From positions 82,577-146,576 of the forward strand of contig NZ_AUIY01000017.1 of NCBI RefSeq assembly GCF_000423945.1: a stretch of 64,000 nt of DNA, written 5' to 3'. The notes under the pieces were generated by a model. It was not told the DNA's origin. It ran no database searches and worked only from the letters and a program-made list of their open reading frames with translations. How positions within the stretch are numbered: the first letter of the stretch is position 1; every line of letters begins with the position of its first letter. This DNA is from Butyrivibrio sp. XPD2002 (GTDB lineage: Bacteria; Bacillota; Clostridia; Lachnospirales; Lachnospiraceae). The translations under genes were made by a program, and so were the position numbers. Below are positions 10,316 to 20,100 of this stretch, piece by piece.

Positions 10316-10371
10316 AAAAAAAGCGGCGCAGACAGGGAGGGTATATCACCCGATGCCCCATTGCACCGCTA
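10316..10371 (-). terminator. Terminator-like hairpin (T2) in the amt leader
   Basis: On the minus strand the arms AGCGGUGCA and UGCGCCGCU pair (one G-U) around an internally structured loop that includes GGGU/ACCC. Seven U residues follow directly. It lies between the amt promoter and the amt start, so it is placed to act as an attenuator. No known riboswitch class was recognised in the roughly 50-nt body. Confidence 0.65.
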
Positions 10372-10398
10372 AATAATTTATTTTATTGCATGAATACC

Positions 10399-10416
10399 TG
10401 TATACAATTGTATACA
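10399..10416. promoter_or_regulatory. Perfect 18-bp palindromic operator candidate
   Basis: TGTATACAATTGTATACA is a perfect palindrome in the amt leader. A related imperfect copy, ATTGTATACACAA (minus strand, 10508-10520), lies within the -35/-10 spacer of the amt promoter about 106 bp upstream. Two related palindromes, one overlapping the promoter, suggest a dimeric repressor site. The protein is not identifiable here. Confidence 0.55.
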
Positions 10417-10444
10417 TCTCCGGAGTAGTATTCGAAAGGTACAG

Positions 10445-10481
10445 AAAAGGCGCCTTAGAGTGTTATCTCTAAGACGCCTTT
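10445..10481 (-). terminator. Intrinsic terminator (T1) in the amt leader
   Basis: A 14-15 bp stem (AAGGCGTCTTAGAG with CTCTAAGGCGCCTT, one mismatch) closes a 6-nt ATAACA loop and runs into TTTTCT on the minus strand. It lies about 15 nt downstream of the amt promoter. It could abort most amt transcripts, delimit a small RNA, or end read-through from the upstream hydrolase gene. Confidence 0.7.
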
Positions 10482-10498
10482 GTCTTTTATAGTTTGTG

Positions 10499-10527
10499 AT
10501 TGTACGCTTGTGTATACAATCTGTCAA
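10499..10527 (-). promoter_or_regulatory. Near-consensus sigma-A promoter for the nitrogen operon
   Basis: Minus strand TTGACA (10527-10522), a 17-bp spacer and TACAAT (10504-10499). The spacer contains ATTGTATACACAA, half-related to the palindrome downstream, so a repressor bound there would block RNA polymerase. The leader to the amt ATG is about 210 nt. Confidence 0.75.
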
Positions 10528-10578
10528 GGAGTGATTTTAATCTTTTTTCAACTTTTATCACGTTGCGATTTTAACTTG

Positions 10579-11925
10579 CTAAAATCCTCTCTGTCTTAAG
10601 TCATTTACAAGCTGAACGTAAAACTCTCTTACATCAAAGCATTCGAAGTTCTCTCTGTTAAGATCGATCATATCAGCGTGGGATATTCCTCTTCCGCCTC
10701 TGGGCTCCAAGAAAGTATAATTCTGTCCCCAGGGAAATGACTTCTCACCAACAAGTCCATCATTTCTTCCATCGAAGTATCTTACAAGGTTATATGAAAA
10801 GTTAAGCGGGAATCTTCCACCTGTGGCTGATGCCATATAGGAACCGATACTCTGATAATATACCTTGTCTGAATCAGGTGTGATGCTGTTGAATTTCTCG
10901 CAGGCCTCGTGAGTTAAATCTGTAACTGCCTCAATAAAGTTGGGATTGGGATCACCAAGCTTTGAAAGAGCTGCGTTGTAGGTAGCTGCAACCTTATCCT
11001 TAATGGGCTGTCCGATTTTACTGAGAAGATAATCCGCAAACTCGCAGCCTCTGTGAGGTGTGTTAACGGTTGTAAGACTTGCAACCATATCCTCCACGCC
11101 GTATCTTGCGATTGCGGCACGTGAATCCAGACCTCCCTTAGAGTGGGCGATGATGTTCACCTTTTCACAGCCTGTCTCAGCTACGATCTGTTTTATTCTC
11201 TCTGCCAGCTCCGCACCACACTTATCAACTGATGCTGCTGACTGCTGGTTACCATAGAAAACTGTAGCGCCGTTGAGCTGAAGCTCACCTGATATTCTTC
11301 CCCAGTAGTTAAGGAAGGCAGGCTTGAAATCCCTGAAGAACACGCCGTGAACCATAAGCAGAGGATATCTTGTTCTGCAGATCTGCTGAGCATGGCGCTG
11401 CTCGTTAACACCTATCTTATAGTTTTCAAAGTATGCTTCGTTCTCTGCTCTCTTTATCATTCCGGGAACAATCGCAAAAATGAAGGGCAAAAACCATGCA
11501 AAGAAATATGATGCCGCTTTATTAACTATTCCCGCCTGGGACGAGTTGGTAATGATCCTTATGCATCCATTCCAATAAAGAATGGACATTGTAAGAAAAA
11601 TCATGAGCGCAGACAAAAGCCATGGTACCCAGAAGCCGTAGGTAACACTCATGATATGAACAACAAGATCTGCCACCCATATAACTGCATTGATAACCGA
11701 TGCCACCATATAGAACCTTAAAAGCTCAGCGCCCTTAAGGCACTGTCTGAGCTTTCTTGTGCGAAGGCTGTCCGCCTCAAGACTTGGAACAATATTGATA
11801 AGAATAAATAATGCTCCGAAGATCAAATAAAGAACAACAGACTGCAGTGACCTTGGAATAAGTATACCCAGACACGGAAATATCACGGATACCGCCGCAG
11901 CAAAAACTCTATATACTTTTTTCAT
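10579..11925 (-). CDS. Membrane-anchored alpha/beta hydrolase (triacylglycerol lipase/esterase-like)
   Basis: The 448-residue protein has five or so N-terminal hydrophobic segments (residues 1-160), then an alpha/beta hydrolase domain. LLMVHGVFFRD resembles the oxyanion-hole loop of lipases, and IIAHSKGGLDSR supplies the nucleophile serine in an A-H-S-K-G elbow. A late HAD (ISHADM) fits the catalytic histidine. The catalytic domain is predicted to sit next to the membrane; the substrate cannot be told. The ATG has an AGGAGGG site. It is preceded by a HAD phosphatase and a tiny ORF, with no clear operon partner. Confidence 0.75.
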   Translation of the reverse strand: MKKVYRVFAAAVSVIFPCLGILIPRSLQSVVLYLIFGALFILINIVPSLEADSLRTRKLRQCLKGAELLRFYMVASVINAVIWVADLVVHIMSVTYGFWVPWLLSALMIFLTMSILYWNGCIRIITNSSQAGIVNKAASYFFAWFLPFIFAIVPGMIKRAENEAYFENYKIGVNEQRHAQQICRTRYPLLMVHGVFFRDFKPAFLNYWGRISGELQLNGATVFYGNQQSAASVDKCGAELAERIKQIVAETGCEKVNIIAHSKGGLDSRAAIARYGVEDMVASLTTVNTPHRGCEFADYLLSKIGQPIKDKVAATYNAALSKLGDPNPNFIEAVTDLTHEACEKFNSITPDSDKVYYQSIGSYMASATGGRFPLNFSYNLVRYFDGRNDGLVGEKSFPWGQNYTFLEPRGGRGISHADMIDLNRENFECFDVREFYVQLVNDLRQRGF

Positions 11926-11949
11926 ATTCCCTCCTAAATGAACTCCTAA

Positions 11950-12054
11950 TCAAAGTCCCAATTCTTTCTCAAAATATCCTGCCACCTCTTTGATGACTTC
12001 CTCTGAAAAGGCAGTCTTTAATCCCAAATAACTGATTGCCTCATTGTAATCCAT
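11950..12054 (-). CDS. Small ORF, 34 residues, unknown
   Basis: Begins MDYNEAISYLGLK and ends YFEKELGL, with a plausible mixed-charge helical composition. It fills the gap between the HAD gene and the lipase-like gene. There is no strong ribosome binding site directly before this ATG. A GGGAG-led ATG 20 nt upstream opens a different short frame that soon stops. It may be a small protein or the remnant of a frameshifted gene. Confidence 0.3.
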   Translation of the reverse strand: MDYNEAISYLGLKTAFSEEVIKEVAGYFEKELGL

Positions 12055-12094
12055 ATTTCATCAAACTTTGTCATACCTGTTTTCTCCCAAATGT

Positions 12095-12748
12095 TTATTT
12101 TTCCAGATAGCTCACCACAGCCTCAAGGTTATCAACGACCACCTCTGAAAGCTCCTTCATCTCATCATCTGCAGGTCTAAGATCAGGAACCATAATAGGC
12201 TTAAGCCCTCCTCTGTGAGCTGCTCTTATTCCATTAAAGGAGTCTTCGATAGCGTATGCCTTCCCGGGTGCAACACCTATCTTCTCACAGGCAAGGAGGA
12301 AAATATCAGGCTCAGGCTTACTCTTTGAAACCATATCCCCTGTAACTATCTCATCAAAATAGTCAAGTATCTTAGCATCTCTGAGTTCGTTAACAACCAC
12401 TTCCTTACGGGTTGAAGAAGCCAGTGCTATTTTTTTGTTATTCTTTTTAAAGAACTCCATGATCGTGGCTACACCGCTCTTCATGGGGAGCCTTCCGCCA
12501 TCGTACTTCTCATGGAACATTACAGATGCCTCTTTAGCAAACTTATCATAAGGAAAATCCTCGCCGTAGAATTCAAGAGTAAGCTCTTTTGTTTTTTCAG
12601 CGTTTGTTCCTGTGCAGGCAAGGAAAAGTTCTTCCATATTCTCATAACCATATTTGTCTGCAATTTCAATCCAGCAATCCATAGTTGCTCTCTCAGAGTC
12701 AAAGATCACTCCGTCCATATCAAAAACTACTGCGTCAAATTCCTTCAT
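12095..12748 (-). CDS. HAD-superfamily phosphatase, beta-phosphoglucomutase-like
   Basis: The 217-residue protein has all four HAD motifs: VVFDMDGVIFDSE (nucleophile and acid/base aspartates, residues about 7-19), ALASSTRKE (motif II serine), the KPEPDIFLLA lysine and the AIEDSFNGI acidic motif IV. A helical cap lies between motifs I and II as in the PGMB/GPH subfamily, so it should act on a small phosphorylated metabolite in the cytoplasm. The substrate is not predictable. The ATG has an AAGGAGGAG site. A terminator-like hairpin lies upstream, separating it from the next gene. Confidence 0.85.
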   Translation of the reverse strand: MKEFDAVVFDMDGVIFDSERATMDCWIEIADKYGYENMEELFLACTGTNAEKTKELTLEFYGEDFPYDKFAKEASVMFHEKYDGGRLPMKSGVATIMEFFKKNNKKIALASSTRKEVVVNELRDAKILDYFDEIVTGDMVSKSKPEPDIFLLACEKIGVAPGKAYAIEDSFNGIRAAHRGGLKPIMVPDLRPADDEMKELSEVVVDNLEAVVSYLEK

Positions 12749-12851
12749 AGTCTCCTCCTTAACTCATGATTCCCTCATGTGCTATGTACACGAAGTATAT
12801 TATCCAATATCAACCCCATATTTTCAACGATTTACATATATTTTTTGCCGT

Positions 12852-12897
12852 AAAAAAGGAAGTCCTTACGTATCAATCGCAAAGGACTTCCCTTTTT
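12852..12897. terminator. Bidirectional terminator hairpin
   Basis: AAAAAGGAAGTCCTT and AAGGACTTCCCTTTTT arms flank a 14-nt loop, with A/T tracts on both sides. On the minus strand it ends the secreted PPC-domain gene at 12906. Confidence 0.8.
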
Positions 12898-12905
12898 ATA
12901 TTATA

Positions 12906-13724
12906 TTATTTTACTTTCTTAACCTTGATCTGGTAGGCATTGCTATCATAGAGAGAATCACTGATTCTGATGTAGTACTTCTTGCCCTTCTTTAATCTGA
13001 TCTTCTTTGATTTGCACCAGCCCTTACCTGCATCGACAGATGTATAAGGGATCCTGCTATCTACCTTATTCTTCTTTTTATATCCCTGAACATAGAAAAA
13101 ATCCCCGGTTCTTGCATCATCCATATTCTGGAAAAAGAATCTGTAATTACCTGTCTTGGGAGCCTTGAAGACATACCAGTCAGCGTCCTCATTCTTCTCA
13201 TTTAAGATACCGTTGTAAACCTTTTTGGTCTTAATCTTGTTAGCTGTATCTGCTGTGTTGTTGTCCTCAGCTTCGAAGTTCTCGGGAGTCTCATTAACTA
13301 TTTTGATCTGATAATAGTAGGTCCACGGTACTGACACATCAGCAGAAACGTTAATTGTACCTGTTTTTCCGGGAGCAAATGCATAGTTTGTTGAAGCTTT
13401 GGTTCCGCTGTTTCTGCCAATAAGTGTATACAAAATTGACTTGTTATCCACTGAAGCCTGGCAGTCAATCAGATTACCATACGCTGTCTTTCCCTGTCCG
13501 TCCTTAACATCAGTCACTGTAACTTCAACTCTTATGTATCCTGTGGCAGGAGTCTGAAAAGTGAAGGTCTGCGGTGATCCATAAGTAACGGAAAAGTTAT
13601 ACACCTGATTAAGATTCAGGTTGGTAGCTGCCTTTACCTCTTTTGGATTACATACGAAGCTGCAGCTGAAAATTGTGAGCGCAAGAATAAGCGCTTTGAC
13701 CTTGGTTACAAAACCTTTTTTCAT
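12906..13724 (-). CDS. Secreted protein with PPC-type (bacterial pre-peptidase C-terminal) domains
   Basis: 272 residues from the ATG at 13724, which has an AGAGG site; an upstream in-frame start would add 21 residues with no good site. Residues 1-33 form a signal peptide (MKKGFVTKVKALILALTIF, ending near VKAA). The remainder is beta-rich: ENFEAEDNNTADTANKI followed by ADWYVFKAPKTGNYRFFF matches the typical PPC pattern of an acidic Asn/Asp-rich lead-in followed by a W-Y-x-F strand. No catalytic domain is present, so it is probably a carbohydrate- or surface-binding exported protein. Confidence 0.7.
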   Translation of the reverse strand: MKKGFVTKVKALILALTIFSCSFVCNPKEVKAATNLNLNQVYNFSVTYGSPQTFTFQTPATGYIRVEVTVTDVKDGQGKTAYGNLIDCQASVDNKSILYTLIGRNSGTKASTNYAFAPGKTGTINVSADVSVPWTYYYQIKIVNETPENFEAEDNNTADTANKIKTKKVYNGILNEKNEDADWYVFKAPKTGNYRFFFQNMDDARTGDFFYVQGYKKKNKVDSRIPYTSVDAGKGWCKSKKIRLKKGKKYYIRISDSLYDSNAYQIKVKKVK

Positions 13725-13880
13725 ACAATACCTCTTTCCGGTACCAGCCCAAAATGATACCCTGTTAAATTTTTCGGTTGCCACCATAATATCTGTTCCC
13801 CCTGAAATATTACGTTATAACGACAACACGTTCTCCATTGTACCATATATAAAATATTTTTCCAGCAATTTCTCTGCATC

Positions 13881-13916
13881 AAAAAGACTTCCCACAGCTT
13901 GATGTGGGAAGTCTTT
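13881..13916. terminator. Intrinsic terminator after the signalling block
   Basis: AAAGACTTCCCACA pairs with TGTGGGAAGTCTTT around a 6-nt loop, with a T-run on the minus-strand side. It lies 10 nt after the stop of the HD-GYP-like gene. Confidence 0.8.
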
Positions 13917-13925
13917 ATAGTAAAA

Positions 13926-16295
13926 TTACAATATTCTTATATCCGTCAGTGCCACCTGATCTCCCGACAAAGCTACATAGACCTTGCCGTTACCACCGTT
14001 AATGGTGGTGATATTTTCAATTGAGATTCCAAGGTTCTCCGTGACTGTGGTTATGGTGTTGCCCTTTCTCTTAAAGAGGACTTCACACTCCATACCCTTT
14101 CTGCAGGTATCCTTCCAGACATTCCAGTTCTTGAACTGCTCTTTCTTTTTGATGGACACCTTATTATTGGCGAATTCCTTGATCTCGTCACTCTCACCAT
14201 TTAGCTTTATCATGGCGTATTCACGGTAGCCCTCGCCGTACACCTTTTTATCATCAGAATAAAACAGAACAATATACGGACAGTGCCATACAAGTGTCGC
14301 GGAAGGAAGGCTCACAGAGTGGAACTTGAGCTTTAAGTGATCTTTTATTGCTATGCCCTCTGTTGAAGCTGACCTTGGCCTGTCAATCTGAATATTAGGT
14401 ACATCGGAAACCATTCTGTCTGTGTAGTCCAGCTCATCCTCTATCCTCGGGATATCCTCTGCCCTTGTAATGTCTTCAGTATTTTCAATATTGATACCCG
14501 TTATGTAACAATTTTCACCGGTGATTCCGATATATGCTGACTTGGTCTTATCGGGAAGTGCCACAATGACCTTTACGGTTCTTCCCCTGCTGTCCATTAC
14601 GAGCATAAGGTGATCTTCAAAACGACGGGCTGAAATAAAGTAGTTTTGCTCAGCGCTTTCAGTGGTAACTGCTTCACTCTCATGCTCTGTCACCTTAATG
14701 AGAATATTTCTGGCATTGGTAGTTACACTGTGACCATCAAACCAAAGCTCACCATACTCAGTGTACTTAAAGGCTTCGATCTCCCTCTCCCTGTTGTATA
14801 CATGCCTGTCAAAGGAATCAAACAATATAATTGAAGGCTGGCTGAAGGCTCCTGCTGCCGTCTCACTCTCCATACACAAAAAGCTTATATTCGTAACTGT
14901 ATTCTCTATCGCTATACCTGCTGAAATCTTATCCCTGTACGTTCCACACTGAAGCTCTGTCTCAATCTGAACTTCCTCTGTCAGTATCTTGTTATTAACA
15001 TCTGCATCAAGCAGCTTGATCAGAATATCAGTGTAATATGGATCAAACTGCTCACCATTTCCCTTTATAAGCTCTTCACGGATTATTGGCATAGGCAGTG
15101 CGTCCCTGTATTTTTTGGGTGAAGACATGGCAACATACGCATCTGCCAAATAGATTATTCTTGCAACCTCCGGAATGGCATTCCCTTTTAACCCTTCAGG
15201 ATATCCGCTTCCATCATATCTCTCATAGCAGTAACGGGCATAAAGACTAAGGTATGGATATTCCGTTATGGCAGAAAGTATTTCTGCACTGAGAAGTGGC
15301 TTTTGCCTGATCAATTCTTTTTCGTAAGCATTCAGTTCATCCTTTTCCGTTATGCTGTCAGGTAAACCGATCATTCCTATGTCGTGAAGGATAGCTGTAT
15401 AATATACTTCCTCCTGTTCCTCTGCGCTCTTTCCTGCTGCATTTGCAATTCTTCTCGCAACCTCCGCAACCTTAGCCGAGTGACCGTTTAAAAATTCATC
15501 CTTCTTCTCAACAGCCTTAACAAAAGCACCTGCGGTCTGCTCAAACAGACGCTTCATGCTCTTTTGTTCCTTTTGCAGGGTTTCCATCTCAAGGATATGT
15601 GATTTGACCACGGTCTCATTGATATCAAGATATGAAAATACATATAGCGATACAGACACCATGACCATAGCCATGTTTACAATTGATATTCCGTAGGTAA
15701 AAATCTGGATAATACCCATTATGATGGGCAGAAAAATATATAAGAACAGCGCAGTATTGATAAATATACTGAATTTCTTTCTATACTCAAAACAAACTGT
15801 ATATTGAATTAGCGGACCGATAACCGGTACCACATAGGCCATAAGAAACCATGGTCCCCTCTGATAGTGATTAGAAGCATCAAACGTATAAATAATTCCC
15901 GTAAAAGCTGAGATGACTGCCAATAGCATTCCGCCTATTGATGCAATACCTGTAAACATAAGCCTCTTCGGGATTATCCTAAGTTTTCCATATTCATTAA
16001 TAAGGTCGATAATGTAGATATTAAAATTAAAAACAATACCGGAGGTCAGAAAAAATACCATAAAGTTAGAAACTCTGACCATAACATATCCGGTGTGACT
16101 CATGTCTCCGACATAAATGTATGCCAGTCTGTCAAAAAAGAGCAAAAAAACCGCAACAAGCTCCATCCCGATAAGGATCCACTTTCTCCTCCTCGGAAGG
16201 AACTTTGTGATCAACAGCAAAAGCGCCATTGTCATGCAGGATGCACACAAAGCCAGCATGATATCCATTTGGTTTGTTTTTATAAACTCATACAT
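13926..16295 (-). CDS. Membrane HD-GYP-like protein with missing metal ligands
   Basis: 789 residues. Seven or so membrane segments occupy residues 10-225, then a short coiled coil and an HD-GYP-like domain (about 260-430). The HDIG pair (H304, D305) and the DGSGYP loop (361-366) are present. However, the histidine expected near residue 332 is lysine (QKPLLSAEI), and the HHE pair is C356-Y357-E. A roughly 340-residue C-terminal beta-rich region follows that I cannot assign (possibly concanavalin-like). It is probably a catalytically impaired c-di-GMP effector or scaffold rather than an active phosphodiesterase. It is the last gene of a four-gene signalling block; its start has an AAAGGAG site. 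Confidence 0.7.
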   Translation of the reverse strand: MYEFIKTNQMDIMLALCASCMTMALLLLITKFLPRRRKWILIGMELVAVFLLFFDRLAYIYVGDMSHTGYVMVRVSNFMVFFLTSGIVFNFNIYIIDLINEYGKLRIIPKRLMFTGIASIGGMLLAVISAFTGIIYTFDASNHYQRGPWFLMAYVVPVIGPLIQYTVCFEYRKKFSIFINTALFLYIFLPIIMGIIQIFTYGISIVNMAMVMVSVSLYVFSYLDINETVVKSHILEMETLQKEQKSMKRLFEQTAGAFVKAVEKKDEFLNGHSAKVAEVARRIANAAGKSAEEQEEVYYTAILHDIGMIGLPDSITEKDELNAYEKELIRQKPLLSAEILSAITEYPYLSLYARYCYERYDGSGYPEGLKGNAIPEVARIIYLADAYVAMSSPKKYRDALPMPIIREELIKGNGEQFDPYYTDILIKLLDADVNNKILTEEVQIETELQCGTYRDKISAGIAIENTVTNISFLCMESETAAGAFSQPSIILFDSFDRHVYNREREIEAFKYTEYGELWFDGHSVTTNARNILIKVTEHESEAVTTESAEQNYFISARRFEDHLMLVMDSRGRTVKVIVALPDKTKSAYIGITGENCYITGINIENTEDITRAEDIPRIEDELDYTDRMVSDVPNIQIDRPRSASTEGIAIKDHLKLKFHSVSLPSATLVWHCPYIVLFYSDDKKVYGEGYREYAMIKLNGESDEIKEFANNKVSIKKKEQFKNWNVWKDTCRKGMECEVLFKRKGNTITTVTENLGISIENITTINGGNGKVYVALSGDQVALTDIRIL

Positions 16296-16337
16296 CAGCT
16301 AACTACTCCTTTAGTCACGTCCTCCCAAATCCCTGTC

Positions 16338-17096
16338 CTACTGATGCAGGATGAAAAATTCCTGAAGCTTTTCAAGCAGCTCATCTCTTCCTATATTCTT
16401 AAGGAAATACCCTTCGGGTCTGAGTGCCACCACAGCCATTACGCTTTCCTTATCGCTCTTTCCCGTAAGGAACATAACCGGAATTGTTTTTGTTTCCTCG
16501 TCACTCCTTAGCATTTCAAGGACCTGTGGTCCACTTGTAATAGGCATTTCGTGATCTAAAAGGATCAGATCAACCTTGTTTTTTCCTAGCCACTTAATGG
16601 CCTGTAATCCGGAATTAGCCATGGATACCTTATACTTTTCCTTTAACCATTCGCGGACCAGCGTCAGATACTGAGGATCGTCGTCCACCACAAGAATGCT
16701 CTTCCTGAACTCTCCCGTAGCCATTTTCTTGAAATAATCAGTGACCGCTTTTACATACTCAGCATTATCAACAGGTCTCGAGAAGGTCTGATAGATAAGC
16801 TCTGCCGGCACCATCTTGCTGACACGTTCTATATCCCTTTGCTCACCGATAAGGATCATCTGAAGACTCTTATCCCGCATTTCATCAATAAGAAAATGGA
16901 CCGCATCCTCGCGAGGCATATCATTTTCATCAATATAGAAGGTTATCAGCGAAACTCCCTCTATCCCCTTGCTAATGTCATTGACAGTCCAGTGGACAAA
17001 TGATGTAGCACAGCCTGCTGCCTGAGCCTTTTGAATAAGTACCCTGACAATAAAGGATTCCTTTTCTCCAATTACTACCATGCTATTTCCAGCCAT
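16338..17096 (-). CDS. Response regulator with C-terminal receiver domain
   Basis: 252 residues. The N-terminal 120 residues are an atypical domain resembling a degenerate receiver, with no recognisable phosphoacceptor. The C-terminal receiver (about 130-252) has the acidic pair in ILVVDDDPQ, the phosphoacceptor aspartate in LILLDHEMP (about residue 181), and a conserved threonine in MFLTGKSD; the usual lysine may be that of GYFLKN. There is no DNA-binding or enzymatic output domain. It probably relays phosphate from the hybrid kinase just upstream (49-nt gap) to partner proteins. The start has a GAGGTGAG site. Confidence 0.85.
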   Translation of the reverse strand: MAGNSMVVIGEKESFIVRVLIQKAQAAGCATSFVHWTVNDISKGIEGVSLITFYIDENDMPREDAVHFLIDEMRDKSLQMILIGEQRDIERVSKMVPAELIYQTFSRPVDNAEYVKAVTDYFKKMATGEFRKSILVVDDDPQYLTLVREWLKEKYKVSMANSGLQAIKWLGKNKVDLILLDHEMPITSGPQVLEMLRSDEETKTIPVMFLTGKSDKESVMAVVALRPEGYFLKNIGRDELLEKLQEFFILHQ

Positions 17097-17145
17097 AATC
17101 TTCTCACCTCTAAAATGTAGTATTTACTGCTTCATGAACCAATGT

Positions 17146-20100
17146 TTATTTTGCTATCAGCTCTTCCATTCCATCCCAGTCAAAATTTCTGAGCATTTTT
17201 TCAAGCTCTGCCACCTTAGTCGCATCCTCCTCCGGAAGTGCAAAGGTCTTGAGCTGTCCTATGATCATTTCCACAGCGTCATAGTCCATCTGTGGAACAA
17301 CGTCCTTAAGTGCATCGTAGGCATCCTGCAGCTCTGCAGCTGATATAGCCTCTTTGTCTTCGCTCTCCTGCGATTCTGAAACAAGTCTTCCAAGCTTATC
17401 CTTGAATGATAAATAATCCGCCATGAACCTGTCATGATTAGCCTGAATAAAGCCAGTATCCTCATGATTGCCGGCATCCTCAAGGTCTGCAGCAAGCTTT
17501 CCAAGGTCTGTTGCACCGATGATCCTGGCAGAGCTCTTAAGTGCGTGAACCTTTATAGTATAAAGCCTTATGTTATTACTATCATAAGCATCCTGAATAA
17601 CCCTGGCATTGCCATCTATAGTATCCAGGAAAAGCTGCAATGAGAATATGTAGCTGCTGATTCCTCCGGAGTTTTTGATACCCTCATCAACGGATATCTC
17701 AGGAATATCCTTAATCCATGAAAGCTCCTCGGGAATTTCCTTGAGATCCTCAATGGCTTCAGATTCATCAGCCTTTTCCATCATCTCTTCAGGAATATGC
17801 TTCATGATGGTTTTCTCAAGCGCTTCGCAGTCAACAGGCTTGGTCAGATATCCGTTAAAGCCCTTTTCAATATAGAAGTCTGCACTGTTTGAAGCGTTGG
17901 CTGTAAGAGCATAAACAGGGAGATCCGGCCTCATCAAACGAATCCTCGCAAGGGTCTCTATTCCATCCATTTCAGGCATCATGTGATCAAGGAAAACAAC
18001 ATTATAGTTGTTCTCTGCAATTTTCTCCAGACACTCAGCTCCACTTGATGCTGTGGTTACAAATACCTTGGTCGCCTTCAAAAGTCCCTTAATGACATTC
18101 AGATTCATAGGACTATCATCCACCACCAGAACATCTGCATCAGGAGCAACGAACTTAGGAACATAAGGTCCCGCAGCCACAACCTCCTCATGCTCTACAA
18201 ATATTCCAAGCGGAGTTGGATCTATAATCTTCTGATGAACTACGAAGGTAAACTCAGAGCCCTCTCCATAGACACTCTTACAGGTTAATGATCCACCCAT
18301 AAGCTCTGCAAATCTTCTTGAGATATCAAGTCCAAGACCGGTTCCCTGAATTCCGCTGTTTTTCTCCTCATCAAGTCTCTCATAAGCTGTAAAGAGCCTC
18401 TCCATGTCCTCTTCTTTAATGCCAATTCCGGTGTCCTTTACAACGAAATTGATCTCGCAGTCATTATCCTCTCTGGTCACCATCGTCACATTAAGAATAA
18501 ATCCGCCATAGTTGGTATACTTAACAGCGTTGGTGAGGAGGTTAAGTACTATCTGCTTTATCTTACCATCATCTCCGTAGAGGCGCTTTGGCAGCATTTC
18601 ATCCACTACAACGTCAAAGGTCAGTTCCTTCTGTGTACTTCTAATGCGGATCATGCTCACTATTGCACGGAGCATATCCTGAACATCATATTCCTCCTGA
18701 ACCAGGTGCATCTTACCTGATTCAATCTTGGACATATCAAGGAGGTCACTTATGAGACCAAGTAGTGACTCCGCAGCATTTTTAATATCGAAGGAATAGT
18801 TCATCATTGACATGAAATATCCCTTGGGAACTCCGGTGGCATCCTCTCTCATGACCATCTCATTCATACCCATAATGGTATTGATAGGAGTTCTGATCTC
18901 ATGTGAAATATTGGCAAGGAATCTGGTCTTTGCAGAGTTTGCTCTCTCCGCTTCATCTCTTGCCTTCTTTATTTCAACGTACTGCCTGTTAACTACGGTG
19001 GCCTTCATTACCTTATAAACTATGAAGCCAACCAGCGCAGACAGCAGTATTGCAAAAAGCATTCTGAATATGAAAAGCTCGGTAAATTTCGGCTTTTTTA
19101 TAATATCAAAGGCTTCATCCAGAATTATCTCCTCTTCATTGTGGCCCATAACCTGAATATGAAGCTTGTAGTTACCATAAGGAAGGTCCGTATATTCAAG
19201 AGGGAACATCTCACTTCTGGGCTTGGTTATTCCATCATCCTGTCTTCCCTCCAGGTATAGCCTGACCATGGGATTGACCATGGTGTAGTCCATAATTGAT
19301 GCCTGAATTCTTATTCTCTCCCCTGAAGGAGGGATTACATATTTGCCCTCAGCATCGGGTAATATCTTTGTGTCACCACAGTATACTGAGTTGACTGCTA
19401 CCTTTATATCTATACTCTCTTCCAGGAAGTCATTGGTATTTACCTTAATAACACCATACCTTCCGGACATATACAGATTGCCATTTTCATCCTGAGCACT
19501 TCGTGAATTGGAGGTAATGGAATAGGGAAGTCCATTCTCTATCGTGTAGAGTCTGTAATCAGAAACCGAATCACGAAGCATATCATCTGCCTTGATCTTA
19601 TAGATACCGCAGGCAGAAAGCACCCAGGCATATCCGTTATCATCAAAGTAGATGTCGTAGTTGTTGTTATACGGGAAGGTAGAAATCTCATGTATAACAC
19701 CATCCTTCATATATTGAATGGAGTTAGAGGTTACAAGCCAGTATAAGCCTCTCTTTTTATCCTCCTTGATCTTCATGATGACATCGCTGGTAAGTCCGTC
19801 ATCTCTGCCAATTCTGTCAATTTTATCGCCGTCTATAACGTATATACCGTCGCCGTCCGTACCAACATATATTTTTCCGTCTGCATCCTTGATCACTGAA
19901 AGGAAAATCGTATTTTTTATTCCGTCCTCGGAGCAGACACATTTTACTATTTTTCCATTCTGAATGACCGCAAGACCACCGTTGGTGGCAACTAAAATGC
20001 TGCCATCTGCTGCCTCATAGGTAGCTCTGACCTCATTATGCGGAAGTCCGTTATATGATGTATAAGCAGTAATTTCTCCTGCACTGTTTACACAGACAAG

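Noticed and set aside
10316..10371. Glutamine riboswitch or ANTAR target in the amt leader
   Set aside because: I could not find the conserved cores of glutamine riboswitches, and the hairpin loops lack the A1/G4 hexaloop of ANTAR targets. It is left as an unclassified attenuator.
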